NCBI RefSeq assembly: GCF_006159205.1 | Contig: NZ_CP040812.1 | Coordinates: 2,232,001 to 2,296,000 of the forward strand | DNA length: 64,000 nt | Direction: 5' to 3' | Origin: Antarcticibacterium flavum | GTDB taxonomy: Bacteria; Bacteroidota; Bacteroidia; Flavobacteriales; Flavobacteriaceae | Shown: positions 34,705 to 44,986 of the stretch, in pieces | Layout of the letters: every line of letters starts with the position of its first letter | Numbering within the stretch: position 1 is the first letter of the stretch | Program-made: the position numbers and the translations under genes | Notes under the pieces: model-generated | What the model was told of the DNA's origin: nothing | Seen by the model: only the letters and a program-made list of their open reading frames with translations | Databases searched by the model: none

Positions 34705-36588
34705 TTAATTCACTCTTTCAGCTTCAGCATTATAAACATTATTAGCCCTGTTAACATCGGCCATTAATCCGCTATCATCAATAGTGATTCGGCTTATATC
34801 AGATAAAGGTTTGTTTATTACCAACTCATAGGTAGGGTACGCCCATGGCCATCTTTGAACAACCTTCCTGTTCTCAAGGCCTTCAGCAGGCTTTTCCCAA
34901 CGCATCATTTGCAGCGGAATATAAATATTCTCCCTGCTTCCATCCCTATACTCAACTGTAATATCCACAGGCATAGGCATGGATCCAATTCTTTCAAGGT
35001 TAAGCCGGGTTGCATCTCCATCTCCTGAAACTTCCCCAATTCCATAATCAATGGTTTTTGTGGTTTGTGTCCAGTCGCTTAAATACCAGTCCAGCTCAGC
35101 GCCCGATACTTTTTCAGCAACTCTTAAAAAGTCATTGGGAGTTGGATGTTTAAATTTCCAGTCGTGATAATATCTCTTTATTGTTTTTTCAAGGTTTTCC
35201 TGCCCTATAAGATAACCTAATTGAGAAAGAAATATCGATCCCTTGGTGTAAGCTGCCACACTGTAAGCGTAATTAAGATCATACCTGTCTGAATGTGTTG
35301 AAAGCGGCTCTTCCACTCCAGAAGTAGCAAGATTTACATAGCCCTGGTAATTTCTTTCGAATGGTTTTTCCTTATTTTCATTCATTACTTCATTCATCGC
35401 CAGGGTTGAGATATAGGAGGTAAAGCCTTCATCCATCCATTCGTGCTTGCTTTCATTAGTTGCAAGTAAATGCTGAAACCAGGCGTGTGCAAGTTCATGG
35501 GCGGTTACCCCTACGAGGCTGCCAAAACTTCTCTCACCGGTGATCAAGGTGAGCATTGCATACTCCATTCCTCCATCTCCTCCCTGGATCACTGTATATT
35601 GGTCCCATGGGTAAGGCCCTATTTGCTCATTGAAGAACAATAGTAGTTCTTCTGTCTTTTCTGGAAGTTTTTCCCAGTTTTCTTTAATCTCGGGATTATT
35701 CTTATAAAGGAAATGTAAGGTAGTACCATCCTCTGCTACACGGGTGGTGTGGATATAATCAGGATCTGCAGCCCAGGTAAAATCATGGACTTTTGGTGCA
35801 ACAAAATGCCATGTTAATTTGTCACCTTTTGGGCGGTTAACCCTGGCTCCTTTATCTTCATAACCATACCCAATTTCATTGGGATTTTGCAGGTAGCCTG
35901 TACTTCCAAGAATGTAATTCCTGTCAATGGATATTTTTACATCAAAATTTCCCCATACCCCGTGGAATTCCCGGCCAATATAAGGATCTGCATGCCAGCC
36001 TTCAAAGTCATATTCTGCAAGTTTTGGATACCACTGGCTCATAGAAAGGGCTACGCCTTCTGCACTATTTCTTCCAGATCTTCGAATTTGCTCGGGAACC
36101 TGCCCCTGGAATTCCATTTTAAAGGTAGCTTTTTCCCCCGGTAGAATTGGCTGAGCAAGATCTACCTCAAGCACAGTCCCAACTTCCTCAAAGTTTACGG
36201 CATTACCATTTTGGGTAAGCGAATTTACCCTTAAGTAGCCAATTTGGTCCTCATTAAGAACGGCAATGCGGCTTTCATATTCAGGATTTTCCCTGGTACC
36301 CTTATTGACAACCATACGCCTGTCTGGGTCTGCAATGTTTTGCAGTCTAATATCCATCTCACTCCCAGGCTGGAAAGCGTTGAAAAATAAATGATAGAAA
36401 ACCCTGCTAAGAGTATCGGGCGAATTATTGGTGTAAACCAGTTCCTGGCTTCCCGTGTACTGGAACTTTTTCACGTCAACATCTACCTCCATTTTATAAT
36501 CCGCATGCTGTTGCCAGTAAGCGGTATTGTTTTGTGCTGTAATAAAACAGCCTGATAGTAAGGTAAGGGCTACTAAAATATTCTTCAT
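34705..36588 (-). CDS. M1 family metallopeptidase, secreted
   Basis: A 627-residue zinc aminopeptidase-like enzyme. It has a signal peptide (1-19), a beta-sandwich N-terminal part and the M1 catalytic core. The zinc site HELAH (H364, E365, H368) with the third ligand E387 (18 residues further) is intact, and the exopeptidase motif is GGMEYAM (GxMEN-like, with Tyr for Asn). It probably trims peptides in the periplasm or outside. It starts 2 nt after the subtilase stop, in one operon with that gene and the beta-lactamase-fold gene. Confidence 0.9.
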   Translation of the reverse strand: MKNILVALTLLSGCFITAQNNTAYWQQHADYKMEVDVDVKKFQYTGSQELVYTNNSPDTLSRVFYHLFFNAFQPGSEMDIRLQNIADPDRRMVVNKGTRENPEYESRIAVLNEDQIGYLRVNSLTQNGNAVNFEEVGTVLEVDLAQPILPGEKATFKMEFQGQVPEQIRRSGRNSAEGVALSMSQWYPKLAEYDFEGWHADPYIGREFHGVWGNFDVKISIDRNYILGSTGYLQNPNEIGYGYEDKGARVNRPKGDKLTWHFVAPKVHDFTWAADPDYIHTTRVAEDGTTLHFLYKNNPEIKENWEKLPEKTEELLLFFNEQIGPYPWDQYTVIQGGDGGMEYAMLTLITGERSFGSLVGVTAHELAHAWFQHLLATNESKHEWMDEGFTSYISTLAMNEVMNENKEKPFERNYQGYVNLATSGVEEPLSTHSDRYDLNYAYSVAAYTKGSIFLSQLGYLIGQENLEKTIKRYYHDWKFKHPTPNDFLRVAEKVSGAELDWYLSDWTQTTKTIDYGIGEVSGDGDATRLNLERIGSMPMPVDITVEYRDGSRENIYIPLQMMRWEKPAEGLENRKVVQRWPWAYPTYELVINKPLSDISRITIDDSGLMADVNRANNVYNAEAERVN

Positions 36589-36590
36589 AA

Positions 36591-38273
36591 TTATCTGTTT
36601 TTTGAAACTTTGTCGGCTAAAATAAGCGCATTATATAAATTGACCATTTTTCCGGAGGTGGAAAGATCACTAAATTTTCTTGTAACCTGCTCCTCTCCCA
36701 CCAATACAGAAGCATTGGTAGTAAGGCCGCTGTCCATTATAATTTGTTTTACCTGTACAGCGGTTAATTTTGGAAAATATGATCTAATCATTGCAGCGAC
36801 TCCCGCTACAGCAGGGGCAGCCATGGAAGTTCCCTGCAGGAACTCATATTGATTGTTGGGGGTTGTAGACCATATTTTAGTACCCGGCGCAAACACATCT
36901 ACATTTGTTTTACCATAATTGGAAAAACTTGCTATTAAACCAGATCCATATTCAAAATTAAGGGCACCTACTGTAAGAAAATTATTAACGAATTCCCTGG
37001 TTTCCTTGTGCGTTTGATCATTGGGATAAACGGTGGTCTCATCGAGATTTAGTCCATCATTCCCGGCAGCATTGACAATAAGAACATCATTCTTGGCTGC
37101 ATATTCTATAGCTTCTCTCACCCATTCAGGATTTGGAGAGAAATATTTTCCGAAACTTGTATTTATTACCGTAGCGCCATTATCAACAGCATAGCGTATA
37201 GCCAGTGCAATATCCTTGTCATACTCATCGCCATCTGGCACAGCTCGAATAGCCATTATTTCCACGTTATTGGCCACTCCCTGGATCCCAATATTATTAT
37301 TTCTGTTTGCACCAATAATACCTGCTACGTGGGTACCGTGTTTTATGTCATCCTTATCTGCACTTGGTCCTTTTACATTATTATTACCATAATCTGTATC
37401 ATTGATATTATAAGGGTCATCCCCCACTATTGCACGGCCATCAAGGTCCAGGTTAAAATGCGAAGCTAATCTGTCTTCATAATATTCAATTGCTTCATCC
37501 AGTTCCTTGAGCGCTTCTGGAATATTCTCATTTACATTGTTCTGGATTTGAGAAAGCATCATTTTATACTGCCTCATTTGATCTGTTGTGGCAGTCATTG
37601 CAGATAGTTCCTTTTTGGTGTAATCTTCCTTTCCTAACTGGGAGGAAACGGCTGCATGTGCCGCTACCAGCTGTTGTTTAATTTGGATGTACTGGTCACG
37701 GGTTTGAACGGTTTCCCGGTATTCCTTCTCATACTCAGCTTTTGCCTCCTGGTAAAGGATGAATTCTTCCCTTTCAGGCTGGCTAAGGCTGCTGGCAGAT
37801 CTTCCTTCATATTTGGATCTTAGTCTCTTATAGATCCTTGTATATTCCATATTTTCCTTTACCGCATCTCCAAGGAAATTCCAACCGTGGATATCATCTA
37901 CGTACCCGTTATTATCATCATCAATACCGTTGTTGGGAATTTCCTTACGGTTCACCCATACAACAGATTTTAGGTCCTCGTGGTCAATATCTACTCCACT
38001 GTCTATGACGGCCACAATCACCTTTTGACCTTTTTGATCCTTAATGATCTCGTCATATGCTTTTTGAACACTCATCCCTGGAATAGTGTCATTCACAAGG
38101 TCGGCTCCACCCCATCCCTGTAGCTGGACATCTGTGAGATCTGAGACCTTGAGGGGTATTTCGTCTATATTTTCAATAGGAGTGGAAACAATGGTAGGTG
38201 CTGTACTGGAACATCCTGCAAGGCTTATGGCAAGAGCAGATAGTACAAGGGGTTTAAGAAATGGTATTCTCAT
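36591..38273 (-). CDS. Subtilisin-like serine protease (S8), lipoprotein
   Basis: A 560-residue lipoprotein protease. Lipobox LAGC gives Cys21 as the anchor. The catalytic triad is intact: D91 in AVIDSGVDIDHED, His in KHGTHVAGIIGA (about 315), and Ser in QGTSMAAPAVAG (about 488); the oxyanion Asn is in NAAGNDG. An extra helical insertion of about 150 residues lies between the Asp and His blocks. There is no prosegment of the classical kind. It is the middle gene of a three-gene operon, suggesting joint protein turnover outside the cytoplasm. Confidence 0.92.
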   Translation of the reverse strand: MRIPFLKPLVLSALAISLAGCSSTAPTIVSTPIENIDEIPLKVSDLTDVQLQGWGGADLVNDTIPGMSVQKAYDEIIKDQKGQKVIVAVIDSGVDIDHEDLKSVVWVNRKEIPNNGIDDDNNGYVDDIHGWNFLGDAVKENMEYTRIYKRLRSKYEGRSASSLSQPEREEFILYQEAKAEYEKEYRETVQTRDQYIQIKQQLVAAHAAVSSQLGKEDYTKKELSAMTATTDQMRQYKMMLSQIQNNVNENIPEALKELDEAIEYYEDRLASHFNLDLDGRAIVGDDPYNINDTDYGNNNVKGPSADKDDIKHGTHVAGIIGANRNNNIGIQGVANNVEIMAIRAVPDGDEYDKDIALAIRYAVDNGATVINTSFGKYFSPNPEWVREAIEYAAKNDVLIVNAAGNDGLNLDETTVYPNDQTHKETREFVNNFLTVGALNFEYGSGLIASFSNYGKTNVDVFAPGTKIWSTTPNNQYEFLQGTSMAAPAVAGVAAMIRSYFPKLTAVQVKQIIMDSGLTTNASVLVGEEQVTRKFSDLSTSGKMVNLYNALILADKVSKNR

Positions 38274-38282
38274 AGTTTTATA

Positions 38283-39146
38283 TCAATTAAAAAGTTCATT
38301 AAAAGTGTAAACCTGGTCAAGGCGAACGCCTTTTTCAGTATGCTTTACGGTAATGATCTCATTATGAGCATCATGTTCGAGGATGAGATAATAACCCTTT
38401 GTAGCCGCTGTATCCAGGAACTTTTCCTTTTCACTTAGGGTTATCAAAGGTCTTGTATCATATCCCATAACGTATGGCAAAGGTATATGACCTGCAGTTG
38501 GTAACAAGTCTGCCATAAAAACGAAAGTTTTGTCCAGATGCTTAATATGCGGGATCATTTGTTTATCTGTATGCCCATCTGCAAAAAATACACCAAACCC
38601 AAAATGATCGGGCTCTACATACATCTGGTCTTTCTCTCTTTCAATAAAATGCAACCTCCCGCTTTGCTCCATAGGGATTATATTTTCTTTTAAAAAAGAT
38701 GCTTTCTCCCGTGCATTGGGCTGTGTGGCCCAGAGCCAGTGTTCTTTATTGCTCCAAAATCTTGCATTTTTAAATGCAGGCTCATATCCTGTGCGTTCTT
38801 TATTCCATTTTATGCACCCGCCGCAATGGTCAAAATGAAGATGGGTCATAAAAATATCTGTTATATTATCCCGGTGAAAACCATGTTTTTTAAGGGACTT
38901 ATCGATGGATTCATCACCCCAAAGGTTATAATACCCAAAGAACTTATCACTTTGCTTGTCCCCCATTCCTGTATCAATTAGGGTAAGGCGGTCGCCGTCT
39001 TCCAGCAGGAGGCAACGTGCTGCCATATCTATAAGGTTATTATCATCTGCGGGATTGGTACGATTCCATATCGTTTTTGGAACTACGCCAAACATGGCGC
39101 CGCCATCCAGTTTGAAATTGCCGGCCTCAATAGGATATATTTTCAT
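38283..39146 (-). CDS. Metallo-beta-lactamase-fold hydrolase (lactonase-like)
   Basis: A 287-residue cytoplasmic protein of the MBL fold. Metal site motif THLHFDHCGG (HxHxDH) is intact, with further His/Asp ligands in FFADGHTDKQ and VFMADLLPTAGH. The layout resembles AHL-lactonase/AttM-type or related hydrolases, but the substrate is not known. It leads the operon with the subtilase (9-nt gap) and M1 peptidase. An inverted repeat at 39182-39209 lies just upstream and might be an operator. Confidence 0.85.
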   Translation of the reverse strand: MKIYPIEAGNFKLDGGAMFGVVPKTIWNRTNPADDNNLIDMAARCLLLEDGDRLTLIDTGMGDKQSDKFFGYYNLWGDESIDKSLKKHGFHRDNITDIFMTHLHFDHCGGCIKWNKERTGYEPAFKNARFWSNKEHWLWATQPNAREKASFLKENIIPMEQSGRLHFIEREKDQMYVEPDHFGFGVFFADGHTDKQMIPHIKHLDKTFVFMADLLPTAGHIPLPYVMGYDTRPLITLSEKEKFLDTAATKGYYLILEHDAHNEIITVKHTEKGVRLDQVYTFNELFN

Positions 39147-39427
39147 GGTTACATTATAATTTAAATTGTTACTCCTATAGCTTATTGAAGGAAGGTCTCA
39201 CTTCAATAAACCTGCTTTATTATGATCCCCTACCTTCTGTGAAACCCGATTGTAAGAGGGATAAAAAAGTCTTCTGCAAATTACTAAAAGTATTGGTCTT
39301 TTTTGATCCTCGAAAACTTCATTAAGCGCTAATCAATTATTTCTTCAAAATACTTATATTTCCGTTTTATGGTCATACAAATCTGTATAAAAAGTTAAAA
39401 ATCACCTCTTTTTAAGGGTTTCATTTA
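39147..39427. other. Divergent intergenic stretch with an inverted repeat
   Basis: About 280 nt without a gene between the MBL operon and the antiporter. TTATTGAAG (39182-39190) and CTTCAATAA (39201-39209) form a perfect 9-bp inverted repeat with a 10-nt spacer, 36 nt upstream of the MBL start; it may be an operator or a 5' leader hairpin. Confidence 0.5.
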
Positions 39428-39464
39428 TTGTACAGGAGCAAGAATAATTAAAAACTTAACTTTG
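39428..39464 (+). promoter_or_regulatory. Promoter for the CPA2 antiporter
   Basis: TAACTTTG at 39457-39464 fits TAnnTTTG; a possible -33 TTG is at 39428-39430, 26 nt away, which is a little long. The start codon is 38 nt downstream. Confidence 0.45.
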
Positions 39465-39502
39465 ACAACCGGTCTAAACCTTCGGGGTCAAAATATAGTT
39501 AT

Positions 39503-41533
39503 ATGAACGAATTTCTCGAAATTTTATACCACGAATTCGAATTGCCGTTAAGTAATCCGGTCCTGGTATTTTCCCTCATCCTCCTTATCATTTTAATATC
39601 CCCAATACTGTTCAGGAGAATAAATATTCCCGGGATAATTGTTCTCATTATTTCGGGTATAATCATTGGCCCTTTTGGGGTTGGTTTACTTGAACAGAAT
39701 GCCGCAATAGATCTTTTTTCTAAAATAGGTTTATTATACATTATGTTCATTGCCGGGCTAGAGCTGGATATGAACCAATTCAAGGTTAACAGGAACAAGA
39801 GTTTTACGTTTGGATTTTTCACTTTTATTTTACCGCTTGCAATAGGTTTCCCTGTATGTTTTTACCTGCTGGGATATGACTTTAATGCCAGCTTTCTAAC
39901 AGCCAGTATGTTTGCTACCCATACTCTAATTTCATATCCAATTGTTAGCAAAATGGGGGTTTCCAAGAACGAAGCTGTAGCAATCACTGTGGGAGGTACT
40001 ATTTTGACAGATACTGCGGTACTTATTATCCTGGCTGTGATAATGGGTAATGCCCAGGAAGGTGGCCTTACGTATGACTTCTGGGTGAGGCTGGTAATTT
40101 CTCTTAGTATTTTTGTGGCTATCATGTTCTTTATCGTTCCCAGAATAGCCAAATGGTTCTTTACAACCATGGAAAAGGAGAAACACTCTCATTACATCTT
40201 TGTTCTTACTGTCGTTTTTCTTGCAGCGTTTATGGCAGAGCTGGCAGGGGTTGAAGATATAATAGGTGCATTCCTTGCGGGGCTGGCGTTAAACAGGCTT
40301 ATTCCTCATTCCTCGGCCCTTATGAACCGAATTGAGTTTATGGGAAACTCCCTGTTCATTCCTTTCTTCCTTATAAGTGTGGGAATGCTGGTAGATATCA
40401 GGGTGATATTTAGTGGCTATATGGCTATTCTTGTAGCTATAACCCTTTCTGTAGTGGCAATAGCAGGGAAATGGCTGGCTGCTTTCTTTACCCAGTTGGT
40501 ATATAAATATACAGCCTCACAACGTAAGGTGATCTTTGGATTAAGCAGTGGGCATGCTGCTGCTACCCTTGCGGTTATTATTGTAGGTTACAATGCCGGG
40601 ATAATTGATATAAATATACTTAACGGAACGATCATCCTTATCCTCATCACCTCGATCGTGGCCACCCTGGCGACAGAGAATGCCGCTAAAAATATGCTTG
40701 CTGAAGCTAAGGAAGTGGATCCTGAAGAGATCAAAAAATCTGAAAGTTTCAAGATGGAAAGCATCCTGTTGCCCCTGGCCAATATGGTCAACCTGGAAGA
40801 TTTGCTGGAATTTGCAGTGTTGATAAAGGATAAAAGCTCAGAGAATCCCGTTTCTATCCTTACGGTGGTACCCAATGACGAACAGGCAGAACTCAATATT
40901 GCACAGGCCAGGACCAGACTGGAGGATTTTGTAAAACAGGCCTCGGCCACAGAAACCTCTGTAGATGTTACTGCCACGATAGATAAAGATATCGCAAGTG
41001 GGATTTCGAGAAAATCCAAGGAATTAATTGCCGACTTCCTGGTAATGGGATGGCCAACAAGCTCCGGCGATGAGGTTGTTATTGGTGATAAAATGGCCGG
41101 GATCATAAATAAAACCCCGAAAACAGTATTCCTTTGCCGAGTGGAAAGGCCATGGGCGACTCACCAAAAACTTATCCTTGCCGTACCTCCCAATTCAGAA
41201 AAAATGGAAAGTTTTGAATTGTGGGTGAAAAAAGTGATTAAGATCGCTGAAGAACTTAGCGTACCAATCCTTGTGAATTGCGGCAAGGAAACTCAGGCCG
41301 CCATTGAGGAACTGGTTGATAAACTAAATCTAAGGGCACCCTTTGAATTCAATGAATTTACAGATTGGGAAGATTTCCTCATAATTTCCAAGAATATCCA
41401 GCCTGAGGATATTGTAATGCTCATTACGGCAAGAAAAGGATCTATAGCCCACCAGCCAATACTGGATAAAATTCCTATTAAACTTGAAAACTATTTCAGG
41501 GAAAATACCAAGATCATGGTATTCCCGCAATAG
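39503..41533 (+). CDS. CPA2-type cation:proton antiporter with Usp-like C-terminus
   Basis: A 676-residue inner-membrane Na+/H+ or K+/H+ antiporter. About 12-13 helices fill residues 15-395, including GIIIGPFGVGLLEQNAAIDL and the family motif DIIGAFLAGLALNR. Residues 420-676 form a hydrophilic part with the outline of two universal-stress-protein-like modules, a feature of Bacteroidota antiporters. It is a single gene with its own promoter and a terminator at 41563-41590. Confidence 0.88.
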   Translation: MNEFLEILYHEFELPLSNPVLVFSLILLIILISPILFRRINIPGIIVLIISGIIIGPFGVGLLEQNAAIDLFSKIGLLYIMFIAGLELDMNQFKVNRNKSFTFGFFTFILPLAIGFPVCFYLLGYDFNASFLTASMFATHTLISYPIVSKMGVSKNEAVAITVGGTILTDTAVLIILAVIMGNAQEGGLTYDFWVRLVISLSIFVAIMFFIVPRIAKWFFTTMEKEKHSHYIFVLTVVFLAAFMAELAGVEDIIGAFLAGLALNRLIPHSSALMNRIEFMGNSLFIPFFLISVGMLVDIRVIFSGYMAILVAITLSVVAIAGKWLAAFFTQLVYKYTASQRKVIFGLSSGHAAATLAVIIVGYNAGIIDINILNGTIILILITSIVATLATENAAKNMLAEAKEVDPEEIKKSESFKMESILLPLANMVNLEDLLEFAVLIKDKSSENPVSILTVVPNDEQAELNIAQARTRLEDFVKQASATETSVDVTATIDKDIASGISRKSKELIADFLVMGWPTSSGDEVVIGDKMAGIINKTPKTVFLCRVERPWATHQKLILAVPPNSEKMESFELWVKKVIKIAEELSVPILVNCGKETQAAIEELVDKLNLRAPFEFNEFTDWEDFLIISKNIQPEDIVMLITARKGSIAHQPILDKIPIKLENYFRENTKIMVFPQ

Positions 41534-41557
41534 AGCTAATTTAGAAAATTGTTAAAC

Positions 41558-41590
41558 AAAAAACACCACAGTCTCCTGCGGTGTTTTTTT
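41558..41590. terminator. Bidirectional terminator between the antiporter and lepA
   Basis: ACACC (41563-41567) pairs with GGTGT (41580-41584), with CAG/CTG inside around a 4-nt loop and one mismatch. A-run and T-run flank it on both sides. Confidence 0.88.
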
Positions 41591-41613
41591 ATTTTTAAAA
41601 TTGATTCTATCTT

Positions 41614-43410
41614 TTAATCATTAAGTTTAAGTACCGCCATAAATGCTTCCTGCGGGATCTCTACATTTCCAACCTGGCGCATTCTTTTCTTTCCTTTTTT
41701 CTGCTTCTCAAGAAGTTTTCTTTTCCTCGAAATATCTCCCCCGTAACATTTGGCTGTAACATCCTTTCTTAAAGCCTTTACAGTTTCTCTTGCGATGATC
41801 TTGGCGCCAATCGCTGCCTGTATAGGAATATCAAATTGTTGCCTGGGGATCAACTCCTTCAGTTTTTCACACATTTTTTTCCCAATATCGTAGGCATTGT
41901 CAACGTGTAATAAAGCTGAAAGTGCATCTACTACACTTCCGTTAAGCAGTACATCTACCTTAACAAGTTTGGAAGCCCTCATACCTATTGGGGAATAATC
42001 AAAGGATGCATAACCTTTTGAAACGGTTTTTAGCCTGTCATAGAAATCGAAAACGATCTCTGCCAGGGGCATATCAAAATTGAGTTCTACCCTTTCAGGT
42101 GTAAGATAGGTTTGATTAGTGATTTGTCCGCGTTTTTCAATACAAAGGGACATCACGGGGCCTACAAAATCTGATTTGGTAATAATACTGGCTTTAATAA
42201 ATGGTTCTTCTACTCTTTCCAGGCGAGATGGTTCAGGAAGGTCCGTAGGGTTATTTACGAGGATGGCCTCTGTTGGGTTTTTATGGGTATAAGCGTGATA
42301 AGATACGTTTGGAACCGTGGTAATTACGGTCATGTCAAACTCCCTTTCCAGCCTTTCCTGGATGATCTCCAGGTGGAGCATTCCTAAAAATCCGCAACGG
42401 AAACCGAATCCAAGCGCGGCAGAACTTTCCGGGGTGAACACCAGCGAAGCATCGTTAAGCTGGAGTTTTTCCATAGAAGACCTTAGGTCTTCATAATCCT
42501 CTGTATCCACAGGGTAAATTCCCGCGAATACCATAGGCTTCACATCTTCAAAACCTGCTACCGCTTCTGTTGTTGGATTTTTCGCATCTGTTATGGTATC
42601 ACCCACTTTCACCTCGCGGGCATCTTTGATCCCCGTAATAAGATAGCCCACATCCCCGGTTTTGATCTCCTGGCGTGGGAATTGTTTTAATCTTAAGGTA
42701 CCAACCTCATCTGCAAAATAGTCTTTATTTGTAGCGACAAATTTAATATTCTGGCCTTTTTTAATCGAACCATTGATCACTCTAAAATAAGTTTCCACTC
42801 CTCTAAAAGGGTTGTAAACCGAATCAAAAATAAGGGCACGTAAAGGTGCATCTACTTTTCCTGTAGGAGCCGGTATCCTTTCTATAATTGCTGAAAGTAT
42901 TTCCTCAATGCCCAAACCTGTCTTTGCACTGGCAGGAATGATCTCCTCATAATCACAACCTAATAGGTCAACAATGTCATCCTTTACAACCTCAGGGTTT
43001 GCACTTGGAAGATCTACTTTATTCAGTACCGGGATGATCGTAAGGTCATTCTCCAGTGCCAGATACAGATTGGAAATTGTTTGGGCCTGTATGCTTTGTG
43101 CAGCATCAACTACCAGTAACGCCCCTTCACAGGCTGCAATTGAACGGGATACCTCATAAGAGAAATCCACGTGGCCCGGGGTATCAATAAGATTAAGAAT
43201 ATATTCTTCGCCCTTATAAGTATAATTCATCTGGATGGCGTGGCTCTTAATAGTGATCCCACGCTCCCGTTCCAGGTCCATACTGTCCAATAGTTGCTCC
43301 TGCTTTTCACGGTCTGTCACAGAGCCCGTAAAATCCAGCAGCCTGTCGGCCAGGGTACTTTTTCCGTGGTCAATATGGGCGATTATACAAAAGTTACGTA
43401 TGTTCTTCAT
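41614..43410 (-). CDS. lepA: Elongation factor 4 (LepA) GTPase
   Basis: A 598-residue translational GTPase that affects back-translocation and 30S initiation. G1 is [15 protein letters not shown]3 DTPGHVDF, G4 NKVDLP and G5 SAKTG; the C-terminal LepA domain ends in [20 protein letters not shown], the family's hallmark. Full length and standard start. A TATATTTG box (43464-43471 minus) lies about 54 nt upstream. It is convergent with the antiporter. Confidence 0.97.
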   Translation of the reverse strand: MKNIRNFCIIAHIDHGKSTLADRLLDFTGSVTDREKQEQLLDSMDLERERGITIKSHAIQMNYTYKGEEYILNLIDTPGHVDFSYEVSRSIAACEGALLVVDAAQSIQAQTISNLYLALENDLTIIPVLNKVDLPSANPEVVKDDIVDLLGCDYEEIIPASAKTGLGIEEILSAIIERIPAPTGKVDAPLRALIFDSVYNPFRGVETYFRVINGSIKKGQNIKFVATNKDYFADEVGTLRLKQFPRQEIKTGDVGYLITGIKDAREVKVGDTITDAKNPTTEAVAGFEDVKPMVFAGIYPVDTEDYEDLRSSMEKLQLNDASLVFTPESSAALGFGFRCGFLGMLHLEIIQERLEREFDMTVITTVPNVSYHAYTHKNPTEAILVNNPTDLPEPSRLERVEEPFIKASIITKSDFVGPVMSLCIEKRGQITNQTYLTPERVELNFDMPLAEIVFDFYDRLKTVSKGYASFDYSPIGMRASKLVKVDVLLNGSVVDALSALLHVDNAYDIGKKMCEKLKELIPRQQFDIPIQAAIGAKIIARETVKALRKDVTAKCYGGDISRKRKLLEKQKKGKKRMRQVGNVEIPQEAFMAVLKLND

Positions 43411-43463
43411 CTGTCATTTTCAAAGTAGATGGCAGCTGTAAAAATCCATCTCAATTAAGGCTA

Positions 43464-43471
43464 CAAATATA
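43464..43471 (-). promoter_or_regulatory. -7 box for lepA
   Basis: TATATTTG on the minus strand, 54 nt before the start; fits TAnnTTTG, no clear -33. Confidence 0.4.
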
Positions 43472-43679
43472 GTTTTTTTAAAAGGGATTGAAGAAATATT
43501 CTTTATGGGCTGCTTTGCTGTTTTATACCAGTATATAGGTGCCGGTTATTTATAGAAGATTTCCCCAATAATTTTTTCTACTTCGCATGGAAGTATTTGG
43601 AAATTCTAAAAAAACACACCTTCTTTGTAAAGCAGAAAGAATTATTTAAGTACTTTTTCTTTCCCTATTCCCTGAATAT

Positions 43680-44966
43680 ATGAAAAACCCTTCCACTACA
43701 ACTGGACCTGCCACAACTCCGGGAGAAACCACGCGCTCGATTATTATCATTGGCGCCCTGTTTTTTATTTTTGGTTTTGTAACTTGGTTGAATTCGGTTT
43801 TGATACCCTATTTAAAAATTGCCTGTGAACTCAATAATTTCCAGTCCTATTTTGTGGTTACGGCCTTTTATATTTCCTACCTGGTCATGGCGCTGCCCTC
43901 TGCCTGGGTACTTCAAAAAACCGGATATAAAAAGGGGATGTCCCTGGGGCTTATAGTGATGGCGGTGGGAGCAGTCATCTTTATTCCCGCTGCCTATTCC
44001 AGGGCGTACGAATTATTCCTGCTTGGGCTATTTGTGCAGGGAACCGGCCTGGCGCTTCTTCAAACAGCTTCCAATCCATATGTGGTTGTTCTTGGGCCTG
44101 CAGAGAGTGCAGCGAAGAGGATAAGCATTATGGGGATTTGTAATAAAGTTGCCGGGGTACTGGCGCCAATTGTACTGGGCGCTATCCTCTTTACTACAGG
44201 TGACAACCTGGTTGATACCATTGATGCTTTACAGGGAACAGAAAAGATTGCGGCACTGGATGAACTCGCGCAAAGAGTGATCACTCCTTACCTGGCGATG
44301 ATGGCAATACTTCTTCTCCTAAGTGCCCTGGTATATTTTTCATCTTTGCCAGAGGTTGATGCAGATGCTGAAGATGAAGAACTGGCAAAGGCAAACCTAA
44401 ATAAAACAAGTATTTTCCAGTTCCCACATCTTTTCCTGGGCACGTTTGCTTTATTTCTTTATGTAGGTGTTGAGGTAATTGCAGGAGATACAATTATAAG
44501 TTATGCCAATGAGGCACACGGCATTCCGCTTAATGAAGCTAAATTCTTTGCAAGTTTTACACTGGGAGCTATGATCGTGGGATATGTTATAGGGATTTTT
44601 ACAATTCCAAAATACATAAGTCAGGAAAACGCTCTCAAAGTTTCCGCTATTCTGGGACTTCTTTTTGGATTTATAGCAATATTTGGGGACGGATTTATTT
44701 CAGTAATGGCCATTGCCCTGCTAGGAATTGCCAATGCTCTTGTATGGCCGGCAATTTGGCCTATGGCCCTTGCAGGACTGGGCAGATTTACCAAGGTTGG
44801 ATCCTCGTTTTTAATAATGGCTATTGCAGGTGGCGCTATACTTCCACCGGTATATGGCTATTTCGCCGACTGGGATCCGCAACTGGCCTATTGGGTCCTG
44901 ATACCTTGTTACCTATACATCCTGTTTTTTGCTACTAAAGGGCATACGATAGGACGTCGTATTTAA
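43680..44966 (+). CDS. FucP/NagP-type sugar MFS transporter
   Basis: A 428-residue inner-membrane symporter with 12 helices of the FucP/GluP branch of the major facilitator superfamily. The first helix FFIFGFVTWLNSVLIPYLK and the loop LQKTGYKKGMSLGL are typical, as is QTASNPYVVVLGP in helix 5. In GlcNAc or chitin clusters of other bacteria such a carrier is NagP. Here it leads an operon with a GH20 hexosaminidase and MurQ, so GlcNAc or MurNAc import is likely (inference from context). Confidence 0.9.
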   Translation: MKNPSTTTGPATTPGETTRSIIIIGALFFIFGFVTWLNSVLIPYLKIACELNNFQSYFVVTAFYISYLVMALPSAWVLQKTGYKKGMSLGLIVMAVGAVIFIPAAYSRAYELFLLGLFVQGTGLALLQTASNPYVVVLGPAESAAKRISIMGICNKVAGVLAPIVLGAILFTTGDNLVDTIDALQGTEKIAALDELAQRVITPYLAMMAILLLLSALVYFSSLPEVDADAEDEELAKANLNKTSIFQFPHLFLGTFALFLYVGVEVIAGDTIISYANEAHGIPLNEAKFFASFTLGAMIVGYVIGIFTIPKYISQENALKVSAILGLLFGFIAIFGDGFISVMAIALLGIANALVWPAIWPMALAGLGRFTKVGSSFLIMAIAGGAILPPVYGYFADWDPQLAYWVLIPCYLYILFFATKGHTIGRRI

Positions 44967-44986
44967 ATCTTAAATGAATAATTAAA

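Noticed and set aside
40588..41106. 172-codon frame opposite the antiporter
   Set aside because: Antisense shadow of a well-conserved gene, with no promoter or family similarity.
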